This document shows positions 28,159-38,651 of a DNA stretch of 64,000 nt, one piece after another. This DNA is from Pelotomaculum propionicicum (GTDB lineage Bacteria > Bacillota > Desulfotomaculia > Desulfotomaculales > Pelotomaculaceae): positions 86,879 through 150,878 of the forward strand of contig NZ_QFFZ01000005.1 in assembly GCF_004369225.1 (NCBI RefSeq), written 5' to 3'. The position numbers were made by a program, and so were the translations under genes. Each line of letters starts with the position of its first letter. The first letter of the stretch is position 1. The notes below the pieces were generated by a model. It ran no database searches, was not told the origin of the DNA, and saw nothing but the letters and a program-made list of their open reading frames with translations.

Positions 28159-30105
28159 ATGCCGAACTTCTCAATAAATATTATTCCTGACCATAAGCAG
28201 GTCACTGCAAATGAAAAAGAAAGCCTCTATCACGCTATGGTAGTGGCGGGCATTCCTCTCAAAGCTTCCTGCGGCGGAAAAGGGACCTGCAGTGATTGCA
28301 AGGTGCTGGTAAGAGAAGGAAAGGTGGAATCACTGACAACCGGCATGCTGACTGAGGAGGAACAAAAGCAGGGGTATATGCTTGCCTGTCAATGTTTCGC
28401 ACAAAGCAATCTGGTGGTGGAGGTCCCCGAGGAATCAAAACTGACTGAGCACAGGATTGTGCTTAGCAACAACCCGGCCGGCGGCAGTATTGCGCAAAAT
28501 GGTGATGAAAGGATAGGCATACTGGAAGAGGAGCCTGAAAGAGCTGGAGAAGGCCCCGATATTCCTTTGTTTAAAAGATTATTTCTGAAAGTGCCGGAGC
28601 CTTCCCTGGACGATATGGAAGACGATATTGGCCGGGTAATACGTGTCATTCGCAAAGAGACAGGCGTCGAACTGCTGCGTCCCACTCTGAATGTCCTGCT
28701 GACCCTGCCCAATATTTTAAGGCAGGCCGGGTGGAAGGTGACAGTTTCCCTGGCTGAGGGGAAAGGCTACAAATCTGTTGAAATAACCGGGGTTGAACCT
28801 GGGCATATTGAACAGAAGTACTATGGACTGGCCGTTGATATAGGTACGACGACCGTGGTAGCCAAGCTGGTCGATCTGGAAAGCGGCCAGACTGTGGGGA
28901 TCAAGGGCACATATAATAAACAGGCCGTTTATGGAGACGATGTTATAACCAGGATCATTCACACCAACGAATACCCGGACGGTTTAAGAGAGCTCCGGAA
29001 AGTCGTTGTGGAAACTATTAATGAATTAATCGAAGACCTGGCCAAGGAGCAAAGGATTAAACAGACTGACATCAGGACAGTGGTCTGCGCGGGCAACACC
29101 ACCATGACCCACCTGTTCCTGGGCCTTGACCCGACCTATATTCGCCTGGAGCCCTACACGCCTGTGGTAAACAATATCCCGGCTGTCCGGGCGTCCCGGG
29201 CTGGTTTGAATGTCTATCCCATGGCCTGGGTCCAGTGCATCACCGGTGTCGCAAGTTATATGGGCGGGGATGTTACGGCCGGGGTGCTGGTTTCCGGTAT
29301 GGCTTTCGCGGAGGAACTGACCCTGTTTGTCGACATCGGGACCAATGGAGAAATGGTGCTGGGCAATAAAGAATGGTTGATCTCCTGCGCCTGCTCAGCC
29401 GGCCCCGCCTTTGAGGGCGGCGGGATCAGGCACGGGATGCGCGCCATGCGCGGGGCGATAGAAAAAGTAAGGATTTCGCCGGGTGGCGCCAAAGTTACCT
29501 GCTGCACCATTGGCAACGTGCCGCCGACGGGTATCTGCGGCTCCGGTTTGATCGACTGCGTCGCCTGGCTGTACAAGTCGGGTATCATCGACCGCAGCGG
29601 CAACTTTGTCTCCGACGTGAAATCGCCGCGCATAAGAGATTCCGCCGAGGGTAAAGAATTTGTCCTGGTCTGGTCCGAAAAAGCGGGACGTTTTACGGAT
29701 ATAACCATTTCTGAGGCTGAAATAAAAAATCTAATCCGGTCCAAGGCCGCGGTTTATGCCGGCATACGCAGCATGCTGCAGATGGTGGGACTGCCGGTGG
29801 AGGCTATTGACAGGGTGGTCATAGCAGGCGGCTTCGGACGGTACATCAATATCAGGGATGCCATTGACATTGGCATGTTCCCTGACATCCCGCTGGAGAA
29901 ATACTCTTATGTGGGAAACAGTTCCGTCAAAGGCGCCAAACTGGCTCTTTTATCGAAGAAGGCCAGGGATATGCTGGAAGAGATCGCTAAAAAGATGACT
30001 TACCTGGAACTCAGTATTGGCAATACCTTTATGGATGAATTTGTTTCGGCGCTTTTTATTCCGCATACCGATCTGGGATTATTCCCAACCATGCAGAAAA
30101 GATAA
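28159..30105 (+). CDS. acsV: Corrinoid protein reductive activator (AcsV/RACo type)
   Basis: 648 aa. The N-terminus is a plant-type 2Fe-2S ferredoxin (CGGKGTCSDCKVLV ... ACQC). A linker and an ASKHA-like ATPase follow (GLAVDIGTTTVVAKLVD, FVDIGTNGEMVLG, VVIAGGFGRYINI). This family uses ATP to re-reduce inactive Co(II) of the corrinoid protein to Co(I). Its position between acsC and acsD is the usual one. Confidence 0.93.
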   Translation: MPNFSINIIPDHKQVTANEKESLYHAMVVAGIPLKASCGGKGTCSDCKVLVREGKVESLTTGMLTEEEQKQGYMLACQCFAQSNLVVEVPEESKLTEHRIVLSNNPAGGSIAQNGDERIGILEEEPERAGEGPDIPLFKRLFLKVPEPSLDDMEDDIGRVIRVIRKETGVELLRPTLNVLLTLPNILRQAGWKVTVSLAEGKGYKSVEITGVEPGHIEQKYYGLAVDIGTTTVVAKLVDLESGQTVGIKGTYNKQAVYGDDVITRIIHTNEYPDGLRELRKVVVETINELIEDLAKEQRIKQTDIRTVVCAGNTTMTHLFLGLDPTYIRLEPYTPVVNNIPAVRASRAGLNVYPMAWVQCITGVASYMGGDVTAGVLVSGMAFAEELTLFVDIGTNGEMVLGNKEWLISCACSAGPAFEGGGIRHGMRAMRGAIEKVRISPGGAKVTCCTIGNVPPTGICGSGLIDCVAWLYKSGIIDRSGNFVSDVKSPRIRDSAEGKEFVLVWSEKAGRFTDITISEAEIKNLIRSKAAVYAGIRSMLQMVGLPVEAIDRVVIAGGFGRYINIRDAIDIGMFPDIPLEKYSYVGNSSVKGAKLALLSKKARDMLEEIAKKMTYLELSIGNTFMDEFVSALFIPHTDLGLFPTMQKR

Positions 30106-30125
30106 TTTATTTACAAAAGGAGAGT

Positions 30126-30896
30126 ATGTTAGTGGCGCTGCACATAGCTATTGCCGGGAAGGGCGGAACAGGGAAGACTACCTTCGCAGCTATTACTGTC
30201 AAACTATTGATTAAAGATGGGGTGTCCCCGGTACTGGCTGTTGACGCCGACCCCAACGCCAATTTAAACGAGGCGCTGGGCGTTGAAGTAGAGGAAACTA
30301 TTGGAGAAATTTTGTCCAAGATTAAAAATAATTTAACACCGCTGCCCGCCGGCATGACCAAGGACCAGTATGTGGAGTACAAGGTCTACCAGTCCCTTGC
30401 CGAAAGCGATGATTTTGACCTGCTTTCCATGGGAGCTACCGAGGGGCCGGGTTGTTACTGTTACGCCAATAACGTCCTCAGGTCTTATCTGGACAACTTG
30501 TCCAGGAACTATAAGGCAATCCTGGCGGATAATGAGGCCGGTTTGGAACACCTGAGCCGCCGTACCACCCAGAATGTTGATATACTGTTCGTTACCAGCG
30601 ATACCAGCGCCAGGGGCGTCCGTTCCGCCAAAAGAGTTAAAGAGCTTGTCCGGTCCATAAACCTGAACATAAAAAAAATGTATCTGGTAATTACAAAGGT
30701 CGGTGAGGATTCTCTTGAGGCCCTGCAAGATGAAATTGACAAGACCGGCCTTGCATTGATCGGAACCATTCCAATGGATTCAAATATAGTCGAATACGAC
30801 CTGCACAGCAGGCCCCTGGTGGATTTGCCCGGTGACAGCCCTGCTGTGGCGGCAGTTGCGGAGATTCTAAAGAAGGCGAATATTATAAAAAATTAA
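30126..30896 (+). CDS. Second CooC/AcsF-type nickel ATPase
   Basis: 256 aa from the ATG at 30126 (AAAGGAGAGT). It has GKGGTGKTT, DADPNANLNEALG and a CYCYANNVLRSYL segment. It is related to CooC at 21662 but clearly diverged. In acetogens one paralogue (AcsF) matures acetyl-CoA synthase and another (CooC) matures CODH. Placement next to acsD and acsE suggests the AcsF role, but sequence alone does not prove which. Confidence 0.85.
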   Translation: MLVALHIAIAGKGGTGKTTFAAITVKLLIKDGVSPVLAVDADPNANLNEALGVEVEETIGEILSKIKNNLTPLPAGMTKDQYVEYKVYQSLAESDDFDLLSMGATEGPGCYCYANNVLRSYLDNLSRNYKAILADNEAGLEHLSRRTTQNVDILFVTSDTSARGVRSAKRVKELVRSINLNIKKMYLVITKVGEDSLEALQDEIDKTGLALIGTIPMDSNIVEYDLHSRPLVDLPGDSPAVAAVAEILKKANIIKN

Positions 30897-30926
30897 GTCG
30901 TTACTGAAAGGAGTTGTAAGACAAAC

Positions 30927-32689
<1,763 letters not shown>

Positions 32690-32731
32690 CCGGAGGAAAA
32701 GGTTACATATTGAATCACCCATTAACTCTAT

Positions 32732-32770
32732 AAACCGTGGGCTTTTGCCGCCCCGGTTTTTTTGTTTTTT
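32732..32770 (+). terminator. Terminator after acsE
   Basis: AAACCG (32732-32737) pairs with CGGTTT (32754-32759), extended imperfectly by GG/CC, followed by a T-rich run to 32770. It closes the Wood-Ljungdahl operon. Confidence 0.75.
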
Positions 32771-32797
32771 GAATTATTATTAATTTAGATATATAAT
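32769..32797 (+). promoter_or_regulatory. Promoter of the AbrB/PIN pair
   Basis: TTGAAT (32769-32774) and TATAAT (32792-32797) with an ideal 17-nt spacer, 31 bp before the antitoxin start. Confidence 0.65.
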
Positions 32798-32828
32798 ATA
32801 GTCAAAAGTCAGAAAGGCGGATATTCAG

Positions 32829-33125
32829 ATGTCTGAGATCAGGACAATTAAGTATGCAAAGGCATTTTCCGGTATGAAGAAAGCCCGTGTCTGGGGCAAA
32901 GGGCAGTTTACCATACCCGCTGAGATAAGAAAGCGCCTGGGTATTGAGGAAGATACCATTCTGGAAGTTTTTCAGGTCGGGAGGGCCATGATTGCAACGC
33001 CGGAGAAGCTGACTGTAAAAGCGCTGGCGGAAGCTGTCCAGAAAGACATGTCCGAAAACAATATCGACCTGAAACAGCTGTTGGCAGAGTTGAGAGAGGG
33101 CAGCCACGAGTATGAGACAGAGTAA
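32829..33125 (+). CDS. AbrB/SpoVT-type antitoxin or regulator
   Basis: 98 aa. Residues about 18-65 fit a swapped-hairpin AbrB fold (ARVWGKGQFTIPAEIRKRLGI, EDTILEVFQVGRAMI). Such proteins are DNA-binding antitoxins that repress their own operon. The stop overlaps the start of the PIN gene by 14 bp, the usual toxin-antitoxin layout. Confidence 0.85.
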   Translation: MSEIRTIKYAKAFSGMKKARVWGKGQFTIPAEIRKRLGIEEDTILEVFQVGRAMIATPEKLTVKALAEAVQKDMSENNIDLKQLLAELREGSHEYETE

Positions 33126-33537
33126 GGTTTTTCTGGACAGCAGCGTGATCATTGCCGGATTGGCTTCAAATACCGGCGGCTCCAGTGAAGTTCTGGTTTT
33201 GGCGGAACTTGGCGTAATCATCCCGTGTATTTCTGAAGATGTGGTGAGCGAAGTAGTGCGCAACATTCAGAAAAAGCTGCCCGGGAGTGTCGCACTTTAT
33301 ATCACTTTGTTTAAGAAATTGCCTTTTAAGATAGTCGATTTCCCGGATCAGGATCTCGACTTTGCCAAAACAATTATTAATGAGAAGGATGCTCCAATAC
33401 TCGCGTCGGCCATCTCAGGCAAGGTTGACTGGCTGCTGAGCCTGGACAAACACCTCTTAACAGTTAAATGCAAAGAAAATCTGGGTTTTGCTGTCGGTAC
33501 CCCGGGAGACTTCCTTCAAAATTTTTCACCAGTATAA
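33112..33537 (+). CDS. PIN-domain toxin (VapC-like ribonuclease)
   Basis: 141 aa. PIN-type acidic residues are placed as in the family: VFLDSSVIIAGL near the N-terminus, a middle acid in ISEDVVSEVV, and KDAPILASAISGKVDWLLSLD near the C-terminus. PIN toxins cleave RNA such as tRNA. It is coupled to the AbrB-type gene. The pair lies at the junction between the metabolic operon and the defence island. Confidence 0.85.
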   Translation: MRQSKVFLDSSVIIAGLASNTGGSSEVLVLAELGVIIPCISEDVVSEVVRNIQKKLPGSVALYITLFKKLPFKIVDFPDQDLDFAKTIINEKDAPILASAISGKVDWLLSLDKHLLTVKCKENLGFAVGTPGDFLQNFSPV

Positions 33538-33659
33538 GCAGTCCGGCCACGCTTGACTCGTTGGCGGATGAAGGGGTGGAACGGTGTTAAAAGGAAGAAA
33601 ATAATTGTTTTCATGTAGGATAATTGGATATTATGGTAAAATATATATTATAAAAGTGG

Positions 33660-33682
33660 TGCGAATTCATTCGCATTTTTTT
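33660..33682 (+). promoter_or_regulatory. Hairpin with T-run before cas6
   Basis: TGCGAAT (33660-33666) and ATTCGCA (33669-33675) form a perfect 7-bp inverted repeat, followed at once by TTTTTTT. It could be a weak terminator for the PIN operon or an attenuator in the cas6 leader, only 13 bp before the cas6 start. Confidence 0.45.
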
Positions 33683-33694
33683 CGGAGTAGGAAA

Positions 33695-34774
33695 ATGTCA
33701 AGAACTTTCACGGTAGCCAAATACCAGCTAACCCTTGAGGCTGGAGAGCATGGCCTTTCCTTACCCCCATACAAAGGTTCGACTTTAAGGGGCGGTTTCG
33801 GCAGCGCTTTTAAAAGGATTTCCTGTTCAATGAGAGACGCTGCATGCAGGACCTGTCTCCTGCGGGCAAGCTGCCCCTACGCCTACATCTTTGAGACCGC
33901 GCCGCCGCCCGGGTCGGAAGCGCTCCGTAATTACGAAAGCGTCCCGCGCCCCTTTGTCCTGGAACCGCCGCCTGAGTCTAAAACTGTATATAAACCAGGG
34001 GAAACGGTTTGTTTTAACTTGATTTTAATCGGCAGGGCAATTGGCTACCTGCCCTATTTTATAGTGGCTTTTCGTGAACTGGGCGAGACAGGAATCGGCC
34101 GGATGCGAAAGAAGTACCGGCTTGCCGGGATCGAGGCGGTCAACCCGGTTAATGAAGGTGAAAGCGATATAGTTTACCATGCCGGAGACCAGCTTGTGCG
34201 GAATGTCGACCTGTCCCTGAATATCAATGTTAAAAATCAGATACCAGATATCCCTTTCCCGGAAGAACCGGAAGGGTTTACACCGGATGAAAGTGTTGCC
34301 TGTCAAAAGGAAACCACGCATGAATTTCCTGTAACGCAGCGTATAGGCCTGGAATTTCAGACCATGACCCGGATTAAGTTTGAAGAGAATTTCGTGCGCC
34401 GGATCGAGTTTCATATGCTGATCCGCAGCCTTTTACGCAGGCTGTCTTCCCTGGCCTACTTTCACCACGGCTGGGAGCTTGAGCTGGATTTTACCAGGTT
34501 GATAGAGCGGGCAGCTCTAGTGCGCATGGTCGAGGATAACACCCGCTGGGTGAACTGGGAGCGCTACTCCTCGCGACAGGACAACAAGATGAACCTCGGT
34601 GGCGTTGTAGGCCGGGTGGTATATGAAGGGGATTTTTCAGAGTTTATCCCTCTGCTGCGGCTGGGGGAACTGGTCCATGTGGGAAAAGGGGCGGTGTTTG
34701 GAATGGGAAGATATAGGATTTTAAGGGAAGACCTATTGACGTCTTTTATTGATGGCAAGGTGGACTCTTATTAA
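33695..34774 (+). CDS. cas6: CRISPR pre-crRNA endonuclease Cas6
   Basis: 359 aa from the ATG at 33695 (CGGAGTAGG upstream). It is the long Cas6/RAMP form. The N-terminus has YQLTLEAGEHGLSLPPYKGSTLRGGFGSAFKR in family style, a cysteine cluster follows (CRTCLLRASCPY), and the C-terminus ends with the Gly-rich loop HVGKGAVFGMGRYRI. It cuts the CRISPR transcript in the repeats; the expected 8-nt 5' handle from this window's array is ACTGAAAG. It is the only Cas6 seen and probably serves both the I-D and the type III effectors. Confidence 0.88.
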   Translation: MSRTFTVAKYQLTLEAGEHGLSLPPYKGSTLRGGFGSAFKRISCSMRDAACRTCLLRASCPYAYIFETAPPPGSEALRNYESVPRPFVLEPPPESKTVYKPGETVCFNLILIGRAIGYLPYFIVAFRELGETGIGRMRKKYRLAGIEAVNPVNEGESDIVYHAGDQLVRNVDLSLNINVKNQIPDIPFPEEPEGFTPDESVACQKETTHEFPVTQRIGLEFQTMTRIKFEENFVRRIEFHMLIRSLLRRLSSLAYFHHGWELELDFTRLIERAALVRMVEDNTRWVNWERYSSRQDNKMNLGGVVGRVVYEGDFSEFIPLLRLGELVHVGKGAVFGMGRYRILREDLLTSFIDGKVDSY

Positions 34775-34816
34775 CCCTCGCCGTGCTCATAGCAGGCCGG
34801 CGGAAGTAATTGAAAA

Positions 34817-34922
34817 CCCTTGAAACTGTAGCAGCAGTTTCAAGGGCCTAAACGAAACCCCGGCAGTGGGGCACACACGCCGTTTCCTCAATTTCAGTAT
34901 TACCATTTACTAAAGGGGTAAT
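34817..34922 (+). ncRNA. Three-hairpin structured element between cas6 and the I-D operon
   Basis: Three inverted repeats in series: CCCTTGAAACTG/CAGTTTCAAGGG (34817-34828 with 34835-34846, perfect 12-bp stem, 6-nt loop); CCCC/GGGG (34858-34861 with 34868-34871); and ATTACC/GGTAAT (34899-34904 with 34917-34922). The first has no T-run, so it is not a plain terminator. It could be a small RNA, an attenuator or a leader element. The rest of the 535-bp gap (34775-35309) holds the promoter and repeats listed separately and no other gene. Confidence 0.35.
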
Positions 34923-35245
34923 AACTTTAGCTTAATAATATAAGGCGAATTAGCCATTGTCAAGAAAAGGACGCAAGCTAATGGTAAATAATTGCTTTGC
35001 AATGCCATATTTGGCTTTTACGGGGAGAAAGGGGTATGGTTAGTTTCTCCCTTTGTAAAGATAAAGGGTCCGGAAAGTATAGATAGCAAAAGTAGTCCCC
35101 TTGTAATCGGGAGTTATTTATTTAATAACCCATAAAAATAACTTATTTTCAGTACCCTTCTTTACCCGGGCGTTATAAATTATGCGGGATTAGTAAAAGA
35201 TATTACATTTATTGGCAGGTATAACTCCAGGTCACCACTTATACA

Positions 35246-35298
35246 TTGAATTAAAGATTACCATTATTTAATAGTACCCATTACCATTACTTAAGGGG
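35246..35298 (+). promoter_or_regulatory. Promoter and repeat-type operator of the I-D operon
   Basis: TTGAAT (35246-35251) and TAATAG (35269-35274) are 17 nt apart. Two copies of an ATTACCATTA-TTAA repeat overlap it: 35257-35271 and 35280-35298 (ATTACCATTACTTAAGGGG). A third related copy lies at 34899-34918 (ATTACCATTTACTAAAGGGG). The repeats over the -10 box and start region look like regulator sites. Confidence 0.4.
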
Positions 35299-35309
35299 GT
35301 GACAGGGAG

Positions 35310-35414
35310 ATGATACAATTTCTCCAATTGGTAGGAACCTTTTTGGATAAAGTTATTTTTTTAGCTCTTATTGCAATTATTATTTTTCTTCTTAAAAGGC
35401 AGATCGGAGGTTGA
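35310..35414 (+). CDS. 34-aa single-span membrane peptide upstream of cas10d
   Basis: An ATG with AGGGGGTGACAGGGAG upstream opens 34 codons. It begins MIQFLQLVGTFLDKV, continues with a hydrophobic span rich in I, L and F, and ends KRQIGG. The stop is 3 bp before the cas10d start, and the cas10d ribosome site (GGAGG) lies inside its last codons, so translation is probably coupled. No known family. The coding status rests on the ribosome site, the spacing and the clear transmembrane pattern. Confidence 0.45.
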   Translation: MIQFLQLVGTFLDKVIFLALIAIIIFLLKRQIGG

Positions 35415-35417
35415 AAG

Positions 35418-38012
35418 ATGTACGAACTAATCCGAAAAAAAGCATCGCAGTTTATGCTCAAACGTGGTTGGAAAGAATTAGTAGCCAAGAGCGGAGCATA
35501 TCAACAAAGCCTATTCGAACATACAATGTGCGAGCTTGATGTTCTTTTACAGTTACTGCCAATTCTTCGCTTGCCAAACCACTACGATTTAAAGCTGGAA
35601 GAGGAGCAAATTCTGATCGTCTCCGTAATAGGACATGATATTGGCAAAGAAACAAAGGAATTTCAGGACTATATAAAGGGTCTGTCGCAAGAGAAAGCCT
35701 TACATATTATTACTGGTTTAACGAAGAAAGTAGTACCTGAAATTTGTGAAATTCTAGGTTTCAGCGACCTTCAGCACTACTCACACCAGATCATCGAAAA
35801 CTGCATCAACCTTCACATGTCACGAAACCGTACCGATGCAAATCTCATCTTTTCAATCTTCCAAGGTATCGGCCGGTGGAAGGCCCTGGCGGATATTGTA
35901 TATACACTAGATAACTTTTGTTCCGCCAGGGGTATGCTGGCCGCCCTTAGCACGCTGGAGCAAAGCAACCTGTCCATGCACATAAAACTGGCTTATCATC
36001 AGGTGGTTGTAAGAGGGGTCAGCACGGTTTTTTTACACAAGGCAGCGGTGGACAGTTTTATTAAGCAAGGTTGGAGCCCCATTCTTTTCTTCAGTGAAGG
36101 AACTATCTACGCTGCTTCATCAGCGAGTCAAATCTATGAACCGGCCAGGGAAACAATAGAAGGGCGACTGTTTCAACTTATCGAAGAGGTGACAGGCAAA
36201 GATGTTTCCAGGCTGATGGTAGGCAGCCCGGTGGCTAATATTTTGCCAAAGCCCGATCTTTTTGATTACAAGGAAACTGAAATCTATTTAAGAATCGCTG
36301 CCGGGAAAATAAAACGCAGTTCGTTTGCGAGAAAAAAATATGGAGACAGGGTAAAGGTAGTGAAATCTTACTTAAAACTGATCAAACCTGACGTAAAAGA
36401 ACTTAGCCAAGAAACAGTTGACCGGCTTTCGGAGCGCATTGACATTGCCCAGCCGGAAATGGTTATCTTTAAATTTTTTAAAGCTATAATGGGCGAAAAT
36501 TTAATTGGACGGGAGGGGGTGAGCATTGCCGCAGCAGAATACGAAAGAATGTTTGGGGAAGGAAGCTGGCGGAAACTACAGAGCACTTCCACATTAATGC
36601 CTGCCAGAGATATGGCCCACACGGTTGATTATTTCTGGAAATTACCTGCCGATCGGTTTGGCTATTCTGGTGGTAATGTTGGTGAACTGGCGGATGAAAA
36701 AAGGGACAGTCTTCTCATAAGCATCCTGAATGGCATCGCGGAAAGAGTTTATTCGAAAATTGAAACCCCTCCGTCCCGTTCCACTGTCAATAAAAAAATG
36801 GCGGCAGCTTTTATCGAGGATTTGATACGGCCATCTAAACAAGAAGACCTCAAGCTGCTGGTGGAGAAACAGTTAAAGGCTTACTCTCAATCAAAGCCAT
36901 TTGCAGGTAAGGAAACAAAAAAGGCAGAGTATATCTGTCCGGTTTGCAACTTGCCTTTTGACGATGGTGTCAAGGCTTCAGCCGATTTTCTGAGCAACCC
37001 CCAGACTCACACGAACCGTGGAGTGTCACACGGCAAGTTTGATTATGTCATGATTTGCAGGACCTGTTACTTTGAGCGGATTTTGCGGCAACTCCTTCTT
37101 CAGGAAAAGTCGTCGGAAATGATCGTACTCCTGCCAAGAATGAATATCGGATACCAGGCAGGACAACTGCTGGTGGAGAGAGTTCAGAAGTTTTATGAAC
37201 AGGCATGTATATTTATGTTTGGCAGCGGCGACCCTGACCGCCAAATGTCACTTTCCTTGACCCACCTTATTGCCAGGAACGTTTCAGGTCGGGAACTTTA
37301 CCAACTAAGCGGCGAAGAAATCGCCGGGCTTTTAACGTACCGGCATTCCGACGAGACGAGAAAGAAATTAAGGAGGGATTTGGAAAAGAGAATCAAACAC
37401 TTTTACGAAGGTTCTCTGGAACAGGCAAACCTGGAGTGGGCTACTGAGTTTCCAACCTGGGATGAAGCGATATCGGCCGTAATTAATAATCTTGTGGATG
37501 AGCCCGTGGTTACAGAGATTCGGGATGAAGTATACCGCCTTGGTCCCCAGTTAAAGACAGTGTGCCAGACACCAAACCTAATCCTGATCCCGTTAACTCA
37601 ACCAATCATTTTAGGTAAGGACGGTGACGCGAACGCCGCCCTGCGCAGGTTATTTGTTTCTCTTTTCATTGGTTTGGCTCTTGACGCGACGGTTGCCATT
37701 ATCAGCAACAATGACGGTTTTGATTTTGAAGGATGGGAGGGAGTGGCCCTTGTACCACCTGTGGCCTCTATCCGCAAGATGGTCAATGGTAACTGGATAT
37801 CGCTTGAGAATGCCCGCAGGTGGTTTCGAGCGATTGGGGCGGCCAGCATTTTAACCCCGTCTACCGCCTACCCCGAACGGTCGAATCTGTTTGCTATCCT
37901 GTCCGAACCTACACCGGGACATATCCTGCGGCGAATTGAAGAGAAAAACAATGGACAAGTAAGCAATTATCATTTTGAATACCTGGATATCATCGAGGAG
38001 GTGTTACATTGA
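35418..38012 (+). CDS. cas10d: Type I-D large subunit Cas10d (Csc3)
   Basis: 864 aa. N-terminal HD nuclease: FEHTMCELD at about residue 35, GHDIGKETKEFQDYI at about 74-88, and a later CINLHMS. A zinc finger CPVCN...CRTC lies at about 508-552, and the C-terminal part ends RRIEEKNNGQVSNYHF...EEVLH. The HD domain on the Cas10-like subunit, with a following Cas3 that lacks HD, defines type I-D. In studied I-D systems the 3' part of this gene also makes the small subunit Cas11d by internal initiation. Here a separate gene follows with a TTGA overlap. Confidence 0.88.
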   Translation: MYELIRKKASQFMLKRGWKELVAKSGAYQQSLFEHTMCELDVLLQLLPILRLPNHYDLKLEEEQILIVSVIGHDIGKETKEFQDYIKGLSQEKALHIITGLTKKVVPEICEILGFSDLQHYSHQIIENCINLHMSRNRTDANLIFSIFQGIGRWKALADIVYTLDNFCSARGMLAALSTLEQSNLSMHIKLAYHQVVVRGVSTVFLHKAAVDSFIKQGWSPILFFSEGTIYAASSASQIYEPARETIEGRLFQLIEEVTGKDVSRLMVGSPVANILPKPDLFDYKETEIYLRIAAGKIKRSSFARKKYGDRVKVVKSYLKLIKPDVKELSQETVDRLSERIDIAQPEMVIFKFFKAIMGENLIGREGVSIAAAEYERMFGEGSWRKLQSTSTLMPARDMAHTVDYFWKLPADRFGYSGGNVGELADEKRDSLLISILNGIAERVYSKIETPPSRSTVNKKMAAAFIEDLIRPSKQEDLKLLVEKQLKAYSQSKPFAGKETKKAEYICPVCNLPFDDGVKASADFLSNPQTHTNRGVSHGKFDYVMICRTCYFERILRQLLLQEKSSEMIVLLPRMNIGYQAGQLLVERVQKFYEQACIFMFGSGDPDRQMSLSLTHLIARNVSGRELYQLSGEEIAGLLTYRHSDETRKKLRRDLEKRIKHFYEGSLEQANLEWATEFPTWDEAISAVINNLVDEPVVTEIRDEVYRLGPQLKTVCQTPNLILIPLTQPIILGKDGDANAALRRLFVSLFIGLALDATVAIISNNDGFDFEGWEGVALVPPVASIRKMVNGNWISLENARRWFRAIGAASILTPSTAYPERSNLFAILSEPTPGHILRRIEEKNNGQVSNYHFEYLDIIEEVLH

Positions 38013-38647
38013 GACGCTTCATCTTTACTAATGTTGAACGGTTTCAGTACGAGAGCATTAAAGAAAAAATTGAGGAAATCAAAGATACCTTTGACCGTTA
38101 TCTTGATAGTTACCCTGCAAAAACCTATAAAAGTAAACATGCCATTATGGGACCGGTAGGGAAGATCTTGCAGGAGATCAAAAAAGGCAAATGGGATGTA
38201 GAAAGTTTAAGCGGCTATGCCGTAAATGTCCACTTGCATAACCCCAAAACAAAAGGGAAAATCAGTGAAAGTGCCATAGCGGCGCTGGAGGAGGGCATTG
38301 AAAAGCTCTTGTCTCTCATTCGGGGGGAATCAATTGCCTCGCAGGATCGGATTTTGGAGCTGGTTGATTACGGGCTTTACTACCGTCAACGCAAGAAGAG
38401 TTTAGCCTGGTTGGAATCAGTAAAGAAGGAATGGGTGGAGTTTCTAAAGACAAAATACGGCACATGGGATAACTTGGCCAAGGCGTGGGGAGAGAAACCC
38501 AAAAAGGGCGTACAGGATATTGAATCTATCGGGTATCCAAGCAAAAGGGCGTACGCAGAGGCGAAAGGTCAGAAAAAGGCGGATATGGGTGAGTTTATCA
38601 AGCAGGCCGAACTAAAAGGCTATGATTTGGATGATGAGGAGGAATAA
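38009..38647 (+). CDS. Unassigned helical protein in I-D operon; candidate separate small subunit
   Basis: 212 aa from TTG 38009 (GAGGAGGTG 4-5 nt upstream), overlapping the cas10d stop by 4 bp in another frame. Its composition is strongly helical and charged (YESIKEKIEEIKDTFDRYL, SAIAALEEGIEKLLSLIRG, WLESVKKEWVEFLKTKYG) and the C-terminus is acidic (DLDDEEE). I do not recognise a family. It sits where the C-terminal, Cas11d-encoding part of cas10d would end, so it may be a split-off small subunit or an accessory factor. No metal-site or nuclease motif is visible. Confidence 0.65.
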   Translation: MRRFIFTNVERFQYESIKEKIEEIKDTFDRYLDSYPAKTYKSKHAIMGPVGKILQEIKKGKWDVESLSGYAVNVHLHNPKTKGKISESAIAALEEGIEKLLSLIRGESIASQDRILELVDYGLYYRQRKKSLAWLESVKKEWVEFLKTKYGTWDNLAKAWGEKPKKGVQDIESIGYPSKRAYAEAKGQKKADMGEFIKQAELKGYDLDDEEE

Positions 38648-38651
38648 GATA

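Noticed and set aside
34817..34846. 12-bp stem as a stray CRISPR repeat
   Set aside because: It shares no extended identity with the 37-nt repeat and has no second copy at spacer distance.
38395..38520. YGTWDNLAKAWG-type segment in the 212-aa I-D gene, resembling a motif of family 42 glycosidases
   Set aside because: The match is short and no catalytic residues or barrel pattern accompany it; a sugar-hydrolase role in a cas operon is not supported.
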